A DNA stretch of 10,622 nucleotides from Bacteroidaceae bacterium (GCA_900769765.1 CAAGHW010000053.1:1-10622), one strand, 5' to 3'. Counted from the stretch's first letter, positions 1 to 6,980 are shown. A program made the numbers and translations. The notes: a model not told the origin generated them from the sequence alone.

Positions 1-34
1 CGCTGTACTTCATATTTTTTGCTCGTTTGTGCGC

Positions 35-58
35 ATATTTGAGCTAAAGCTCGAATAT
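35..58. repeat. Imperfect palindrome in the efp upstream module
   Basis: Five bases ATATT (35-39) pair with AATAT (54-58), T40 faces G53, and GAGCT (41-45) pairs with AGCTC (48-52) around an AA centre. The same structure occurs at 7041-7064 with changed but still paired outer arms. It could be a protein-binding dyad or an RNA hairpin. Confidence 0.7.
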
Positions 59-117
59 ACGCGACACTCGCTGTAAAATATTTAAGTAAACTTAATATTA
101 TTTTGCTCGTTTATTTG

Positions 118-125
118 TATATTTG
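118..125 (+). promoter_or_regulatory. Candidate -7 promoter element for efp
   Basis: TATATTTG matches the Bacteroidota sigma factor -7 consensus TAnnTTTG. No TTTG is found at the expected -33 distance of about 20 bases. Instead the conserved block GCTCGTTT lies directly upstream, as it does at the other copy of the module. If used, transcription would start near 132, giving a leader of roughly 65 bases that begins with the hairpin at 136-158. Confidence 0.45.
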
Positions 126-135
126 CAATCGGTTT

Positions 136-158
136 GCGAAATGGCTAATGCCGTTCGC
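136..158 (+). promoter_or_regulatory. Possible hairpin in the efp 5' leader
   Basis: GCGAA (136-140) can pair with TTCGC (154-158), and GGC (143-145) with GCC (150-152), around a TAAT loop and a small internal loop. It would lie at the very start of the efp transcript predicted from the -7 element at 118-125. The pairing is visible. Any role in mRNA stability or control is inference. Confidence 0.3.
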
Positions 159-196
159 TCGGAAATGAATAGTTCTAACAAAAAACAGATAATATT

Positions 197-763
197 ATGA
201 TTAACTCTCAAGACATTAAAATTGGTACTGCAATCCGTATGGATGGCAAGTTGTATTTTTGCATAGATTTCTTGCACGTAAAGCCGGGTAAGGGTAATAC
301 TTTCATGCGTACAAAGCTCAAAGACGTTGTTGACGGCTATGTATTGGAACGTCGTTTCAACATCGGTGAAAAGCTCGAGGATGTACGTGTAGAGCGTCGT
401 CCTTATCAGTATCTCTATCAGGAGGGTAACGAGTATGTATTCATGAATCAGGAGACTTTCGAGCAGGTAAACATTTCAGGTGACCAGATCAACGGTGTTG
501 CTTTCATGAAGGAGGGTATGAACCTCGAGGTTGTTACAGATGCTTCAACAGAGACTATCCTTTTCGCTGATATGCCTGTAAAGGTTGTTTTGGCTGTTAC
601 ATATACAGAGCCAGGTCTTAAGGGTGATACTGCAACAAACACAACAAAGCCTGCTACTTTGGAGACAGGTGCTGAAATCCGCGTTCCTTTGTTCATCAAC
701 GAAGGTGAGCTTGTTGAGGTTGATACTCGTGACGGTTCTTACGTAGGTCGTGTAAAAGCATAA
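197..763 (+). CDS. efp: Elongation factor P
   Basis: EF-P binds the ribosome between the P and E sites and relieves stalling at consecutive prolines. The 188-residue product has the family's usual length and three beta-barrel domains. The N-terminal KOW-like domain carries the exposed loop HVKPGKGNTF (residues 27-36). Lys32 in PGKG corresponds to the lysine that is beta-lysylated in Escherichia coli EF-P; no modifying enzyme is visible here, so its modification state is unknown. The C-terminal OB domain includes the conserved stretch KGDTATNTTKPATLETGA. The ATG at 197 is preceded by an A-rich leader without a Shine-Dalgarno sequence, as is normal in Bacteroidota. Synonymous choice is biased towards codons such as GGT, CGT and AAG, as expected for an abundant protein. 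The glycosyltransferase gene starts 11 bases after the stop, so co-transcription is likely. Confidence 0.97.
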   Translation: MINSQDIKIGTAIRMDGKLYFCIDFLHVKPGKGNTFMRTKLKDVVDGYVLERRFNIGEKLEDVRVERRPYQYLYQEGNEYVFMNQETFEQVNISGDQINGVAFMKEGMNLEVVTDASTETILFADMPVKVVLAVTYTEPGLKGDTATNTTKPATLETGAEIRVPLFINEGELVEVDTRDGSYVGRVKA

Positions 764-774
764 TTTACAAAGAT

Positions 775-1770
775 TTGTTATACTCTATAATTGTCCCGGT
801 ATATAACAGACCCGGCGAGGTAAAGGAATTGCTCGACAGTCTGGCCGCTCAGACGGTAAAGCCCTTTGAGCTGGTGATTATAGAAGATGGATCAAAAGAA
901 CGGTGTGATCATTTGCTTGATCACTACCGTTCTTTGTTTAATATCCACTACTATTACAAGGAGAATTCAGGACGTAGTGATACACGTAACTACGGAATGG
1001 AACGTGCCAACGGTGATTATCTTCTCTTCTTCGATTCCGACGTGATATTGCCGCCTTTCTATTTCGAAAGGCTCGAGGAGGCTATGGAAGCTGACTATTG
1101 CGACTGCTTCGGTGGTCCCGATGCGGCCGATGAATCGTTCTCGGATATGCAAAAGGCGGTAAGCCATGCCATGACATCGTTCTGGACAACAGGAGGAATA
1201 CGTGGTGGCAAGGCTGTGATGGAAAAGTTCTGTCCGCGTACATTCAATATGGGACTTTCCAAGAAGGTCTATGATACGGTCGGTGACTTCAAGGATATGA
1301 TGGGCGAGGATATCGACCTGAGCATAAGAATACGTAATGCAGGTTTCAAGATACGCCTTATCCGCGAGGTGTTCGTATATCACAAACGCCGTATAGATAT
1401 GCGCCGTTTCTTCAAGCAGGTAAATAACTTCGGACAGGCGAGAATATGGCTGCAGCTGATACATCCCGGTTCGCTTAAGGTGGTGCATACGGCACCGGCA
1501 CTGTTGCTTATCATGGGTGCGGCTTTGCTTGTGGCATCGTTCTTCTGCCCTTGGCTGTTGCTGTTGCCTTTGGCATATCTGTTGCTTATCTTTGCCGATT
1601 CGTTGCTTAAGAACAAGAGTCTGAAGGTGGCATTGCTCTCTGTGGTTGCTGCGGTGGTGCAGATAACAGGTTATGGAACAGGCTTTTTGAAGGCATTCTG
1701 GTTCAAGATGATTTTGCGTCAGCCGCTTGAGACCAAAGAGGGCTTGACAAAAATATATAACAGAGGATAA
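775..1770 (+). CDS. Family 2 glycosyltransferase with C-terminal membrane segments
   Basis: Transfers a sugar from a nucleotide-sugar donor to an unknown acceptor, probably at the cytoplasmic face of the inner membrane during surface glycan or glycolipid assembly. Residues 2-200 form a GT-A domain: YSIIVPVYNRP opens the nucleotide-binding fold, EDGS follows at about 37-40, the metal-binding DSD lies at 87-89, and GED (about 177-179) with the following RIRNAGF matches the acceptor-side motif. Residues about 238-305 are strongly hydrophobic, giving two or three membrane segments. The start is TTG at 775. The frame has no ATG between the upstream stop (TGA, 730-732) and 775, and the next ATG would remove the whole nucleotide-binding motif. 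The gene lies 11 bases after efp and 4 bases before radC. The acceptor and donor cannot be named from sequence. Confidence 0.88.
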   Translation: MLYSIIVPVYNRPGEVKELLDSLAAQTVKPFELVIIEDGSKERCDHLLDHYRSLFNIHYYYKENSGRSDTRNYGMERANGDYLLFFDSDVILPPFYFERLEEAMEADYCDCFGGPDAADESFSDMQKAVSHAMTSFWTTGGIRGGKAVMEKFCPRTFNMGLSKKVYDTVGDFKDMMGEDIDLSIRIRNAGFKIRLIREVFVYHKRRIDMRRFFKQVNNFGQARIWLQLIHPGSLKVVHTAPALLLIMGAALLVASFFCPWLLLLPLAYLLLIFADSLLKNKSLKVALLSVVAAVVQITGYGTGFLKAFWFKMILRQPLETKEGLTKIYNRG

Positions 1771-1774
1771 ATAT

Positions 1775-2470
1775 ATGGAAGAGGTAATGCAGAAACGCGC
1801 AATCAAGGATTGGCCTTTGGATGAGCGTCCGCGCGAGAAGGCTATGAAGAACGGAATATCAACATTGAGCAATTCCGAGCTTATGGCTATCCTCATCGGT
1901 TCCGGTACGCCTGATGAATCGGCGGTGGAGCTTATGCGCAAGGTGCTGGCCTCGTGTAACGACAGCATTGCGAAGCTGTCGCGTCTTACGGTTGACGATC
2001 TTTGCCTGTTCAAGGGTATAGGCCCTGCAAAAGCCTTGACTATCGTAGCGGCGTGTGAACTGTGGAAACGTCGTGAAGGTGACGATATTTCAAAGACAAA
2101 ATATATAAAGTCTTCGCTCGACCTGTTCCGCTATTTTCATCCTCTGCTTTGCGACAGCAATACCGAGCAATGCTATGTGCTTATGCTTAACAGCAAGAAT
2201 GGTGTCATCGACTGCACGCTGATAGGTAGCGGCGGCTTGACGGCTACTGTTGTCGATATACGCCTTGTGATGCGCGAGGCTTTGATGAAACGTGCTACGG
2301 CGATAGCTCTATGCCATAATCATCCATCGGGCAATACGACACCGAGCAGGGAAGACAATGAACTCACAAAGAACCTTCGCGAAGCATGCAAGGTTATGAA
2401 TATAAGATTCCTTGACCATATTATAGTTGCAGGCGATAGATACTACAGCTATAACGACGAGGGTATGTAA
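1775..2470 (+). CDS. radC: RadC family JAB/MPN+ domain protein
   Basis: RadC proteins carry a JAMM-type metal-binding domain. They were once linked to DNA repair, but their biochemical role remains unsettled. Residues 10-45 hold the conserved N-terminal signature (IKDWPLDERPREK, then LSNSELMAILIGSG). Residues about 70-98 form a helix-hairpin-helix region with KGIGPAKA. The C-terminal domain has a complete JAMM motif: Glu131, His181 and His183 in HNHPSG, then Ser191 and Asp194 at the expected spacing. The metal site therefore looks intact. The length of 231 residues is typical. The ATG at 1775 follows the glycosyltransferase stop by 4 bases. A second in-frame ATG at 1787 is a possible alternative. 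Confidence 0.95.
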   Translation: MEEVMQKRAIKDWPLDERPREKAMKNGISTLSNSELMAILIGSGTPDESAVELMRKVLASCNDSIAKLSRLTVDDLCLFKGIGPAKALTIVAACELWKRREGDDISKTKYIKSSLDLFRYFHPLLCDSNTEQCYVLMLNSKNGVIDCTLIGSGGLTATVVDIRLVMREALMKRATAIALCHNHPSGNTTPSREDNELTKNLREACKVMNIRFLDHIIVAGDRYYSYNDEGM

Positions 2471-2480
2471 TAGAACTATT

Positions 2481-2792
2481 ATGGAAAAGATTGAACTTGA
2501 ACAGAAGATAGTTGAGATGATAAAGACGGTATATGACCCCGAGATACCGGTCAACATATACGATTTGGGTCTTATATACCGCATTGAGGTAAAAGAGGAT
2601 AACGCGGTTGAAATAGATATGACACTTACTGCACCCAACTGTCCTGCCGCTGATTTCATGATGGAAGATGTGCGTATGAAGGTGGAGTCGGTCGAGGGTG
2701 TAAAGAACCTCTCGCTCAACCTTGTCTTTGAGCCGGAATGGAGCTACGACCTCATGACCGAAGAGGCAAAACTTGAATTGGGATTGCTGTAA
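2481..2792 (+). CDS. MIP18/DUF59 family iron-sulfur cluster assembly protein (SufT-like)
   Basis: This 103-residue protein belongs to the MIP18 (DUF59) family, which includes SufT and PaaD and takes part in iron-sulfur cluster assembly or delivery in the cytoplasm. The hallmark YDPEIPVNIYDLGLIY lies at residues 18-33. The motif TLTAPNCPAA at about 48-57 contains Cys54, the family's conserved cysteine. The ATG at 2481 is preferred because it yields the family's usual N-terminus. An upstream in-frame TTG at 2427 would add 18 residues overlapping the end of radC and unlike the family. It starts 10 bases after radC and ends 22 bases before lpxH. No other suf genes are in the window, so its partner system is elsewhere. 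Confidence 0.92.
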   Translation: MEKIELEQKIVEMIKTVYDPEIPVNIYDLGLIYRIEVKEDNAVEIDMTLTAPNCPAADFMMEDVRMKVESVEGVKNLSLNLVFEPEWSYDLMTEEAKLELGLL

Positions 2793-2814
2793 ATTAGTAA
2801 ATGAATCTCGCGCT

Positions 2815-3576
2815 ATGAAAAAGATATATATTCTCTCCGATGCACACTTGGGCTCATGGGCGATAGAGCATCGCCGTACTCATGAACGCCGTATAGTATC
2901 TTTCCTTGATAAGGCAAAGAAAGATGCGGCTGCGGTATATCTGCTTGGGGATATGTTCGATTTCTGGTATGAATTCAAGAATGTGGTACCAAAGGGATTT
3001 ACACGCTTTTTGGGTAAGATTTCGGAACTGACCGACAGCGGTATTGAGGTGCATCTGTTTACAGGAAACCACGATATGTGGTGCTTCGATTACTTTGAGA
3101 AGGAGTGCGGAATGACAATACACCGCGAGCCTTGCCTTGTTGAACTGTACGGCAAAGAGGTGTTCCTTGCTCATGGCGATGAGTTCTCTACCGAAAGGGG
3201 ATTCCGTATATTGCGTGCAATGTTCCACAGCCGTTTCCTGCAACGTATGCTTTCGATGGTACACCCCCGCTGGAGTGTGTGGTTCGGCCATAAGTGGGCG
3301 CACCATAGCATGATAAAACACAAGGTGGAAGGCAATGCTCCGTATATGGGTGAGGATAAGGAGGACTGCATGAAGTTTGCCAAGAGGTATCTGGCAACCC
3401 ATCCCTCGATCGATTGCTTTATCTTCGGTCATCGGCATATAGATACCGATGTTGCCTTGGACAATTCCCGTGTGATATTCCTTGGTGACTGGATTTCAAC
3501 ATTCGACTATGTTGTCATCGACAGCAATTCGATAGAACACAGACATTTTGTCGAAGGCGAGAGTAAGGAGATATAA
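2815..3576 (+). CDS. lpxH: UDP-2,3-diacylglucosamine diphosphatase
   Basis: LpxH hydrolyses UDP-2,3-diacylglucosamine to lipid X and UMP, the fourth step of lipid A synthesis, at the inner face of the cytoplasmic membrane. The 253-residue protein has all the calcineurin-like dimetal motifs: SDAHLG (Asp9, His11), LLGDMFDFW (Asp46), TGNHD (Asn85, His86), AHGDEF (His120) and FGHRHID (His206, His208). The helical insertion at about 130-190 matches the cap that binds acyl chains in LpxH. The ATG at 2815 gives the MKKIYILSDAH start. An in-frame TTG at 2773 lies inside the preceding gene and would add an unrelated tail. It is the last gene of the plus-strand run and is followed directly by a terminator. 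A related phosphodiesterase of other specificity is possible, but the GDMFDFW and GHRHID context fits LpxH well. Confidence 0.92.
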   Translation: MKKIYILSDAHLGSWAIEHRRTHERRIVSFLDKAKKDAAAVYLLGDMFDFWYEFKNVVPKGFTRFLGKISELTDSGIEVHLFTGNHDMWCFDYFEKECGMTIHREPCLVELYGKEVFLAHGDEFSTERGFRILRAMFHSRFLQRMLSMVHPRWSVWFGHKWAHHSMIKHKVEGNAPYMGEDKEDCMKFAKRYLATHPSIDCFIFGHRHIDTDVALDNSRVIFLGDWISTFDYVVIDSNSIEHRHFVEGESKEI

Positions 3577-3616
3577 AACAAATCCCAAAGTTTGACAAAA
3601 CTTTGGGATTTGTTTT
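3575..3616. terminator. Bidirectional hairpin terminator between lpxH and the TolC-family gene
   Basis: A perfect 19-bp inverted repeat (3575-3593 with 3598-3616) has a 4-base loop GACA. The central stem AATCCCAAAGTTT is flanked by A-tract and T-tract ends, so it gives a U-tail on transcripts from either side. It lies between two convergent genes. Confidence 0.9.
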
Positions 3617-3637
3617 ATACATCATGTTGTCTCTTTC

Positions 3638-4882
3638 TTATTCTGCAATCATCTGTGTGCCATATTGCAGCTCAAGTCCTGTGGCGCGTTGCAGCTCAAC
3701 CCACGCTACAGCTTTCCTGAACAGCGCGTCGATATATTGGTGGCGCATCTCGTTCTCGTTGCGCTGTACAATCAGGTAATCGAGGAACGCTATCTCGCCC
3801 AACTCGTATGCTTTCCTTTTGTTTTCCACAACCTTGCGCATGTTGTTGAGCATGTCGTGTGAGAATGTCTCGCTCTGCTTGCTTGTGAAACCGAAGCTGC
3901 GGTATGCCTGCATCACTTCTGCCTCTACCTGCAGGCGTGCTTCTCTGACCTCAATCTCGGCCTGCTGTGCAAGTGTCGCGTCGATAATTCTCTCGCCTTT
4001 GTTCAGGCTTGAGAATTTCAGGGGAACAGCTACGCCTGCTTTTATTGTGGTGAAATCGGGATTTGAGAAATTGTATGTTGCACCAATGTTTACATCAAGT
4101 TCGGGGCGGCGTTGTGCCTTGTTGAATCTTGCCTTTGCCTTTGCTATGTCGGCACTCTCAAGAGCAATGATGATGTCCGGTCGTCTTTCGAGTGCGGTAT
4201 GTATGTAATCGTTTATGGATGCAGGCTGTTCGCTTATCTCAAGTGTTCCTGTGCCTCGCATGTTTTCCGCACCGTCAAGGCTGTTCATGTAATATCCCAT
4301 GGTTATGGCCGTGTTGCATAACTCTCTTTCGGCATCGAGTACGGCATTGCGTGCCACGCCCTGCGCCATACGGCTCTCCAACCAGTCGCTCTCGGCAATG
4401 TCACCCTTTATGAACCTTATGCTGTCGTTTGCGGCAACCTCGCTTATGCTTTTGTAAACCTCTACGGCTTCGGTATGTATCATTCCTGCACGCAGGTTTT
4501 CGAGATAGGCTATCGTGGCATCGGCACGGAAGTGGCGCATATACTCCTCCAACAATGCAATGGATTGTCTGCGCTCGCTCTCTGCAATGTCCATGCGCTC
4601 GCGACGTACACCGAATGTGAATGTCTTGCCGAGTTCGACTTCTATACCCTGTCCAAGTCCTTTGCTCCAGTCCTCGTTGTTGGTGTATGATACGGCGAGA
4701 GTGGGGTCATTGAAAACCTTTGAGCCTGTAACACCCGCATCGGCAATGTCAAGGTCAAGGTTCTTGGCTGTCAATGCAATGTTATCCCTCAATACGCGCT
4801 CCATATATTCACCGTATGATATGTTCTGCGCCACCGTTTGCAGGGATAGTATTATTGCTGTAAAGACAAATATCTTCTTCAT
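3638..4882 (-). CDS. TolC-family outer membrane efflux protein
   Basis: TolC-family proteins form trimeric outer membrane channels with a long periplasmic alpha-helical barrel, serving RND, ABC or metal efflux pumps. The 414-residue product opens with a signal peptide (MKKIFVFTAIILSLQTVAQ, probable cleavage after Ala18), and no lipobox cysteine is visible. It has two long helical repeats. The second contains the family pattern near VAVPLKF and a long helical stretch ending with the motif around AYELGEIAFLDYL. It resembles the CzcC/CusC group but is at the short end of the family's range. No periplasmic adaptor or pump gene adjoins it, so its partner is unknown. Its ATG overlaps the stop of the CCA enzyme gene (ATGA), which suggests coupled translation. 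Confidence 0.88.
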   Translation of the reverse strand: MKKIFVFTAIILSLQTVAQNISYGEYMERVLRDNIALTAKNLDLDIADAGVTGSKVFNDPTLAVSYTNNEDWSKGLGQGIEVELGKTFTFGVRRERMDIAESERRQSIALLEEYMRHFRADATIAYLENLRAGMIHTEAVEVYKSISEVAANDSIRFIKGDIAESDWLESRMAQGVARNAVLDAERELCNTAITMGYYMNSLDGAENMRGTGTLEISEQPASINDYIHTALERRPDIIIALESADIAKAKARFNKAQRRPELDVNIGATYNFSNPDFTTIKAGVAVPLKFSSLNKGERIIDATLAQQAEIEVREARLQVEAEVMQAYRSFGFTSKQSETFSHDMLNNMRKVVENKRKAYELGEIAFLDYLIVQRNENEMRHQYIDALFRKAVAWVELQRATGLELQYGTQMIAE

Positions 4883-6321
4883 TGTTGTTTATCCTTTATC
4901 GTTAGTCCCATTTTCTTGGCAAGCTTCATTATGTGTGCAAGTGCTGCCTCGTATTCGTTAGGTATCACTCCGTCGAGAATGGCCTCTTTTACTGCGCTTT
5001 TCAGCTGTCCTACAGCCGCACAGGGTCCCAAACCGAACATCTGCATTATCTCTTCGCCGTTTACGGGTGGCTGGAAGTTGCGTACGCGGTCTTTCTCTTC
5101 AATGTCTTTCAGCTTTTGGCGTACAATCTGGAAATTGTTCAGGAACTGTTTCTTGCGTGTCTCGTTCTTGGATGTTATGTCGGCCTCGCAGAGCAACATC
5201 AGGTCGTCGATGTCATCGCCGGCATCGAAAAGCAGACGACGTACGGCTGAATCGGTAACCTCATCATCTGCGATGGCAATGGGTCGCATGTGCAACGAAA
5301 CAAGTTTTGCAACATATTTCATCTTGTCGTTCTGTGGCATCTTGTAGTCGCGGAATAGGCGGTTCACCATCTTTTCACCTACAATGTTGTGGTTATGGAA
5401 TGTCCATTTCATTATAGGGTCCCAGCGTTTTGTCTTTGGCTTGCCAATGTCGTGCAGCAGTGCCGCCCAACGCAACCATAGGTTGTCGGTCTTTTTGGCA
5501 ATGTTGTCGAGTACCTCAAGGGTGTGGTAGAACATCTCCTTATGGCTGTATCCGTTCTTTGTCTCGACGCCCTGCATTGCAGTGAGCTGTGGGAATATTA
5601 TCTCGAGCAATCCGCAACGGTCGAGTTCAATGAATCCTTTCGATGGTGTAGGCGACATCATTATCTTGTTCAGCTCATCGTTTATTCTCTCGCGTGAGAT
5701 TATCTTTATTCTCTCTTTGTTCTCGCAGAGAGCCTCGAATGTCTCGTCCTCAATATAGAAGTTCAGCTGTGTGGCAAAACGTACGCAACGCATCATGCGC
5801 AAAGGGTCATCGCTGAATGTTATTCCCGGCTCAAGCGGGGTGCTTATTATGCGGTCCTCAAGGTCGAGCATGCCGTCGAATGGGTCGACAAGCTCTCCGA
5901 ATCGGTTGCTGTTGAGACATATTGCCATAGCGTTTATGGTGAAGTCGCGGCGGTTCTGGTCATCTTCCAATGTGCCATCTTCCACTATGGGGTTGCGTGA
6001 GTCGTGGCTGTAGCTCTCCTTGCGTGCACCTACAAACTCTATCTCATGCTCGTGGTATTTTACCTGTGCTGTACCGAAGTTTGCAAACACCGACAAGTGT
6101 GCTCCGCGTCCCAGCCTTTTGCTGAATGCGCGTGCCATCTCAATGCCTTTGCCTACAACCACTACGTCGATGTCTGTCGATGGACGTTGCAGGAATATGT
6201 CACGTACATATCCACCCACAACGTAACACTCCATGCCAAGGCTGTCGGCAGTCTCCGAAATTTTGCGGAATATCGGAGTGTCAAGTAGCTTGCAAAGTTC
6301 TTCTCGGCTTGGTTTATACAT
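4879..6321 (-). CDS. cca: CCA tRNA nucleotidyltransferase with HD domain
   Basis: Adds or repairs the 3' CCA end of tRNAs in the cytoplasm using CTP and ATP. The 480-residue protein has the class II nucleotidyltransferase head: VVGGYVRD (34-41) followed by the metal-binding pair Asp50 and Asp52 in STDIDVVV, then RRDFTINAMA (124-133) and DPLRMMRCVRFA (172-183), the nucleotide-selecting and neck motifs. An HD phosphohydrolase domain follows, with ALLHDIGKP (His290, Asp291) and FHNHN near 308-312. The family also includes poly(A) polymerases. CCA addition is the likelier role because every cell needs it and no rival is visible here, but sequence alone does not exclude A-adding activity. It lies 23 bases after the secreted-protein gene and overlaps the TolC-family gene by 4 bases. 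Confidence 0.9.
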   Translation of the reverse strand: MYKPSREELCKLLDTPIFRKISETADSLGMECYVVGGYVRDIFLQRPSTDIDVVVVGKGIEMARAFSKRLGRGAHLSVFANFGTAQVKYHEHEIEFVGARKESYSHDSRNPIVEDGTLEDDQNRRDFTINAMAICLNSNRFGELVDPFDGMLDLEDRIISTPLEPGITFSDDPLRMMRCVRFATQLNFYIEDETFEALCENKERIKIISRERINDELNKIMMSPTPSKGFIELDRCGLLEIIFPQLTAMQGVETKNGYSHKEMFYHTLEVLDNIAKKTDNLWLRWAALLHDIGKPKTKRWDPIMKWTFHNHNIVGEKMVNRLFRDYKMPQNDKMKYVAKLVSLHMRPIAIADDEVTDSAVRRLLFDAGDDIDDLMLLCEADITSKNETRKKQFLNNFQIVRQKLKDIEEKDRVRNFQPPVNGEEIMQMFGLGPCAAVGQLKSAVKEAILDGVIPNEYEAALAHIMKLAKKMGLTIKDKQQ

Positions 6322-6344
6322 AAGTCCTATATGCTGTGTTGAAT

Positions 6345-6941
6345 TTACATCAAATCTTCAACGCTCTGCTTTTTCTTGTTCTTTGCATCGCGTTTTTCTT
6401 GTCTTTTTACCTGCTTTTCGATGTGCTTCGACCAAGGCTCGACATCTGTCCTTATGACGTACAGGTACTCGTTGTACGACTCATCGACATTCTTCACTGT
6501 CTTATGCTGTTTTATGTTGAGTTCTATCGCATAGTCACCGTAGTATGCCTGGTACTTTGTGAGCTTGCCCGATGATGTCTCTAACACATTTTCGCCGTGG
6601 TCCTTGATGAATGTCAGCAACTTGTGGAATGTCTCGTCGTTGTAGAAATATACCTCCACATAAGATGCTTTCTCTTCCTGGCCTAATTGTACATTTATCT
6701 GGTAGTCGTTCTTGCCGGGGCGTATGCATTCATAGGCATCGGCAATGATAGCCAAGATGACTGTCGCACTCAGTTCGTCAATTTTGCTCAAAGACCAGGT
6801 GTTGTGCTTTTTGTGATATTTAAAGCGGTTCTCCTTGAACTCCTCCTTGCTGAAATCAAGATATTTGGAGTATGGTAGATTTTGAGCCTGTAGAGCTAAT
6901 GCCGCACATACTGCTAAACAGAATAATGCGATTTTTTTCAT
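6345..6941 (-). CDS. Secreted or periplasmic protein of unknown function
   Basis: I do not recognise a named family for this 198-residue protein. Residues 1-19 form a clear signal peptide ending LALQA, with probable cleavage before Gln20-Asn21, as in many Bacteroidales exported proteins. The middle (about 22-160) is mixed alpha/beta in character, with alternating aromatic and charged residues such as YVEVYFYND and YYGDYAIELN. The C-terminus (about 173-198) is highly charged and lysine-rich, probably a helix, and ends SVEDLM. No catalytic motif or lipobox is evident, although Cys8 and Cys12 lie within the signal segment. It is the first gene of a minus-strand run leading into the CCA enzyme and the TolC-family gene, behind the repeat-borne promoter at 6973-6980. 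The location outside the cytoplasm is well supported; the function is unknown. Confidence 0.8.
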   Translation of the reverse strand: MKKIALFCLAVCAALALQAQNLPYSKYLDFSKEEFKENRFKYHKKHNTWSLSKIDELSATVILAIIADAYECIRPGKNDYQINVQLGQEEKASYVEVYFYNDETFHKLLTFIKDHGENVLETSSGKLTKYQAYYGDYAIELNIKQHKTVKNVDESYNEYLYVIRTDVEPWSKHIEKQVKRQEKRDAKNKKKQSVEDLM

Positions 6942-6972
6942 GGTATGTTTTTATTTATATCTTTTGTCTATA

Positions 6973-6980
6973 CAAAGATA
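6973..6980 (-). promoter_or_regulatory. Candidate -7 promoter element for the minus-strand run
   Basis: Read on the minus strand, these bases are TATCTTTG, a match to the Bacteroidota -7 consensus TAnnTTTG, 31 bases upstream of the ATG at 6941. No clear -33 TTTG lies at the normal distance. The conserved block CGCTCGTTTGT of the repeat module lies just upstream instead. Confidence 0.5.

Larger units (their letters stand above)
1..125 (+). repeat. Intergenic promoter-bearing repeat module, one full copy and one partial copy in tandem
   Basis: Sequence in front of efp is built from ordered blocks that recur upstream of the minus-strand gene starting at 6941. The full copy has a palindrome at 35-58, the block CACTCGCTGTAAAA at 65-78, the block TTTTGCTCGTTT at 101-112, and TATATTTG at 118-125. 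A partial copy lies to its left: CGCTGTA at 1-7, TTTTGCTCGTTT at 17-28 and ATATTTG at 35-41. The left edge is cut by the window, so its palindrome, if present, is not visible. The order and spacing of blocks match the inverted copy at 6973-7064. Whether this is a mobile remnant, a shared regulatory site or duplicated promoter DNA cannot be told from one window. Confidence 0.7.

Noticed and set aside
967..2013. Long minus-strand open frame of 348 codons opposite the glycosyltransferase and radC
   Set aside because: It lies opposite two well-supported genes, is rich in His, Gln, Cys and Arg in the manner of antisense frames, and shows no recognisable domain.
2427..2480. Upstream TTG extension of the DUF59 gene
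   Set aside because: It overlaps the end of radC and adds residues unlike the family; ATG at 2481 gives the normal N-terminus.
2773..2814. Upstream TTG extension of lpxH
   Set aside because: It lies partly in the preceding gene, and the extension has no counterpart in LpxH proteins, which begin near the SDAHLG motif.
2801..2818. Five-codon frame whose TGA overlaps the lpxH ATG
   Set aside because: It could in principle act as a coupling mini-frame, but a frame this short is expected by chance and nothing else supports it.
2854..3438. Minus-strand open frame of 194 codons opposite lpxH
   Set aside because: The opposite strand encodes LpxH with all its metal-binding motifs; this frame shows no family features.
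3819..6323. Several plus-strand frames opposite the TolC-family and CCA enzyme genes
   Set aside because: They are antisense shadows with Ser/Arg/Cys-rich composition and no motifs.
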